From Chloroflexota bacterium (GTDB lineage Bacteria > Chloroflexota > Chloroflexia > JAMDCE01), in contig JAMDCE010000255.1 in assembly GCA_023489135.1 (NCBI GenBank), forward strand, positions 1,400-8,492: 7,093 nt of DNA, read 5' to 3'. The notes beneath the pieces are model-generated. The model saw only the letters and a program-made list of their open reading frames with translations, was not told the DNA's origin and did not search any database. A program made the position numbers and the translations under genes. Position 1 is the first letter of the stretch. Each line of letters starts with the position of its first letter. Shown here in pieces: positions 4,777 to 7,093 of the stretch.

Positions 4777-7093
4777 ATGAAACCAAAACTAGCAAGGTTG
4801 GGCCGGTTATTGGTAATTCTGGCTCTGGGCACCATCCTGTTCCCTGCGGTCACAACGCCGGCCGGAGCCGAGGGTCAGCCACAGACTTTAGTCAGTCCCA
4901 TCGAAAAGCAAGTCAGTATTGCAGAAGCAGCGCAAAGCGCCCCTCTGATGTTTGTCGAGAACGCTGGCCAGATGGACTCACAGGCGCGCTATGAAGTTAT
5001 GGGAGCCAATTCGACTCTCTACCTGGCCGACGACGCCCTCTGGTACAACGTGGTAGAGGAATCCAAAGCAGGTTCGTCCCTCGAGAAGGGGCAAGGCCCA
5101 GGAATCGAGAGTCAAGATTCAAGGGCCGCGGAGCAGCCTCGCAGAGGAGTGAACCTGAAGGTGAGCTTCGTCGGGGCCAATCCTCGCCCGCGGCTCGAAC
5201 CTTTCAACCGCCTGGAAACCGACGTGTCCTATTTCATTGGCAATGACCCCGCTAAGTGGCGGCCAGACGTGCCGGTCTGGGGAGGGGTACGCTACGTCGA
5301 CCTCTATCCAGGGATTGATCTCGAACTTAGTGGCGAAAATGGCCAGTTGGTCCAGCGGATGGTCGCCAAAAGCGGAGCCAACCTGGACGCTGTAAACCTA
5401 AGAATCGAAGGCATGGACGGACTGATGCTTGAGGGAAATCATCTGCTCCTGAGCACTCAAGTAGGAAATCTTGCTCTTCCTCTCCTCCAGACGAACTCCA
5501 CCAGCAATGATTCGACCCTAGCCGCCCCAATGGGCCCAACGGTGCAGGGAGGGATAGTATCTCATCCCTTCACCTCACCCTCCGCCGACGCGCCTGCGGC
5601 TGACGAGACCCTTGTCGTGTCGACCCTCCTCGGCTACTCCACCTTCCTCGGCGGGGGCCAGGACGACTCGGTCAACGCCATAGCCGTGGACGGCTCGGGC
5701 GCGGCCTATGTGACGGGAGCGACCAACTCGACTACCGGGGTTTCGAATTTCCCCAAAACGCCCGGCACCTTTCCAATGGGCCTGCATAGCGAGGGCTTCG
5801 TGGTCAAGTTTAATCCCGCGGGAACGGCCCTGACCTACGCAACTTTCATTGGCGGAAGTGGTTGGTACGACATCGGACGGGCCATCGCCGTGGACAGCAC
5901 GGGACACGCTTTCGTCGCTGGTCAGACAGACTCAAACAACTTTCCGACAAGCGTTTCAGCGTACGATAGGACCCTGGGCGGCAGTCTGGATGCCTTTGTC
6001 ACCAAGTTGAACCCGACGGGGACCGCGGTCGACTACTCCACCTATCTGGGTGGAGCTGGCCAGGAAAGGGCTTTTGGTCTGGCCATTGACGGGCAAGGTG
6101 CGGCCTACGTGGCTGGAGAGACGTCCTCAGTGGGCGATTTTCCGGTTACCGTAGGCGCGCCCCAGGGATCTCACACGGGATCCACTTACGACGGCTTCAT
6201 TGCCAAACTCAACGCGGCCGGGAGCGCGCGAGTCTACGCCACCTATTTGGGCAGCAAAGAGATGGACCACATCTACGGCCTGGCCATAGATAGTTCCGGA
6301 TCAGCCTACGTTACGGGTGAAACCTATACTTCGGCCTCCGCCCCCAACTTCCCTGTCACGGGCGCAGCCTACGACAAGATTCCCAACGGCGGCTACGAGG
6401 CTTTCGTGACTAAGCTGAACGCGGCGGGAACGGCCTGGGCTTACTCGACTTATCTGGGTGGGACCGATTACGAACGGGGTTATGCCATAGCCGTGGACAG
6501 CACGGGGGCGGCCTACGTGGCCGGTGAGACCAACTCCAACTTTCCCACCACTGCTGGCGCCTACAGAACGACTCCGGTCGGTGGCTATGATGGCTTCGTG
6601 ACCAAGCTCAACTCCACGGGAAGCGCCCTGGTCTATTCGACCCTGCTGGGCGGCGCCAACTGGGACACGATCAGCGCCTTGCGTTTGGACACGTCGGGCG
6701 GGGCCTACGTCGCCGGCACCACCTACTCCACTAATTTCCCCACCACTTCCACCGCCTATGATCGGTCCTTCAATCTTGGTTCGAAGGACGCTTTCGTGGC
6801 CGGGATTGATCCAACCGGAACCGCGTTGGCCTACGGCAGCTACCTCGGCGGGAACGCCTACGATCTCGGCAACGCCATTGCCATAGATAACGCCGGAGGA
6901 ATCTATGTTGCTGGCGCCACCTATTCCTCCAACTTTCCTACCTCAACCACTGCCTACGATAAAACCTTCAATGCAGGGGCCACCAGTGACGGCTTCGTCA
7001 CCAAGCTGCTATTGAATAAAGCCGTCTTTCTTCCCGTAATCATCGACAACGCGTACGGCGGCTGGAACACCGGAATCAGCATCCGCAACCCTC
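4777..7093 (+). CDS. Exported SBBP seven-bladed beta-propeller protein, paralog of the preceding gene (3' partial)
   Basis: The frame is open from ATG 4777 to the window end (772 codons plus one base) with no stop, so the C-terminus is missing. Residues 1-31 form a clear Sec signal peptide: a basic MKPKLARLGR, a hydrophobic core at 11-22, and an AGA-E cleavage motif at 29-32. Residues about 53-270 are DUF7948-like, with MFVENAGQMD at 58-67 and the same GNDPAKWR..VPVWGGVRYVDLYP core as the upstream protein. Residues 285-748 contain seven SBBP blades. LPVIIDNAYGGWNTGIS starts at residue 752 and matches the first C-terminal module of the paralog (residue 748). By analogy about 180 residues are missing and the full protein would be near 950 residues. 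It is probably a secreted or surface protein of unknown ligand. It may be cotranscribed with the preceding gene or use its own promoter. Confidence 0.93.
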   Translation, partial: MKPKLARLGRLLVILALGTILFPAVTTPAGAEGQPQTLVSPIEKQVSIAEAAQSAPLMFVENAGQMDSQARYEVMGANSTLYLADDALWYNVVEESKAGSSLEKGQGPGIESQDSRAAEQPRRGVNLKVSFVGANPRPRLEPFNRLETDVSYFIGNDPAKWRPDVPVWGGVRYVDLYPGIDLELSGENGQLVQRMVAKSGANLDAVNLRIEGMDGLMLEGNHLLLSTQVGNLALPLLQTNSTSNDSTLAAPMGPTVQGGIVSHPFTSPSADAPAADETLVVSTLLGYSTFLGGGQDDSVNAIAVDGSGAAYVTGATNSTTGVSNFPKTPGTFPMGLHSEGFVVKFNPAGTALTYATFIGGSGWYDIGRAIAVDSTGHAFVAGQTDSNNFPTSVSAYDRTLGGSLDAFVTKLNPTGTAVDYSTYLGGAGQERAFGLAIDGQGAAYVAGETSSVGDFPVTVGAPQGSHTGSTYDGFIAKLNAAGSARVYATYLGSKEMDHIYGLAIDSSGSAYVTGETYTSASAPNFPVTGAAYDKIPNGGYEAFVTKLNAAGTAWAYSTYLGGTDYERGYAIAVDSTGAAYVAGETNSNFPTTAGAYRTTPVGGYDGFVTKLNSTGSALVYSTLLGGANWDTISALRLDTSGGAYVAGTTYSTNFPTTSTAYDRSFNLGSKDAFVAGIDPTGTALAYGSYLGGNAYDLGNAIAIDNAGGIYVAGATYSSNFPTSTTAYDKTFNAGATSDGFVTKLLLNKAVFLPVIIDNAYGGWNTGISIRNP
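5629..7020 (+). repeat. Seven SBBP blade repeats (protein-level)
   Basis: Blades begin at 5629, 5830, 6028, 6229, 6436, 6628 and 6826 and are 67, 66, 67, 69, 64, 66 and 65 residues long. The pattern is Y-[SAG]-[TS]-[FYL]-[LI]-G, a central [VIL]-D-x-x-G-x-x-[YF]-V-[AT]-G strand, then NFP.T or DFP.T and usually AYD, then [AG]-F-[VI]-x-[KG]. Blade 4 has LGSKEMDH in place of LGG, and blade 6 has LRLD in place of IAVD. The seven copies are all inside the window, so this propeller is complete although the protein is not. Confidence 0.88.

Noticed and set aside
5575..5907. 110-codon open frame on the minus strand
   Set aside because: It lies inside the second propeller gene, which is clearly coding on the + strand. 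The composition is shadow-like.

Overview
This 7,093-base window reads as a chromosomal segment of a moderately GC-rich bacterium. The best guess is Chloroflexota. That guess rests on two things: the first gene looks like the C-terminal part of the large ATPase-TPR-LuxR regulators common in Chloroflexota and Actinomycetota, and the next two genes encode long exported SBBP beta-propeller proteins ending in a 'LPVV..NAYGGW.TGIS' module. The phylum is an inference and has not been tested. All three genes are on the + strand.

Layout: (1) 1-1452 is the 3' part of a LuxR-type transcriptional regulator whose N-terminus lies outside the window. (2) 1453-1758 is a 306-base intergenic region with several inverted repeats, a weak candidate promoter and a strong ribosome-binding site. 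(3) 1759-4605 is a complete 948-residue exported protein: signal peptide, DUF7948-like N-terminal domain, seven SBBP blades, and two copies of a roughly 100-residue C-terminal module. (4) 4606-4776 is a 171-base spacer with a terminator-like hairpin, a candidate promoter, alternative hairpins and a ribosome-binding site. (5) 4777 to the window end is a second, paralogous gene of the same architecture. It is open for 772 codons and is cut by the window edge just as its C-terminal module begins.

The two surface-protein genes are a tandem paralog pair. A 44-residue stretch in the N-terminal domain is identical at 40 positions, while synonymous positions in the same stretch are heavily diverged. 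This points to an old duplication kept under purifying selection. Both proteins have exactly seven countable blades, so each probably closes one seven-bladed propeller outside the cytoplasm. What the propellers bind is unknown. The regulator is codirectional and adjacent and could control the pair, but nothing in the sequence proves it. I see no mobile element, CRISPR array, tRNA or rRNA. The most unusual content is the paired exported propellers with their unassigned C-terminal module and the structured non-coding regions before each of them.
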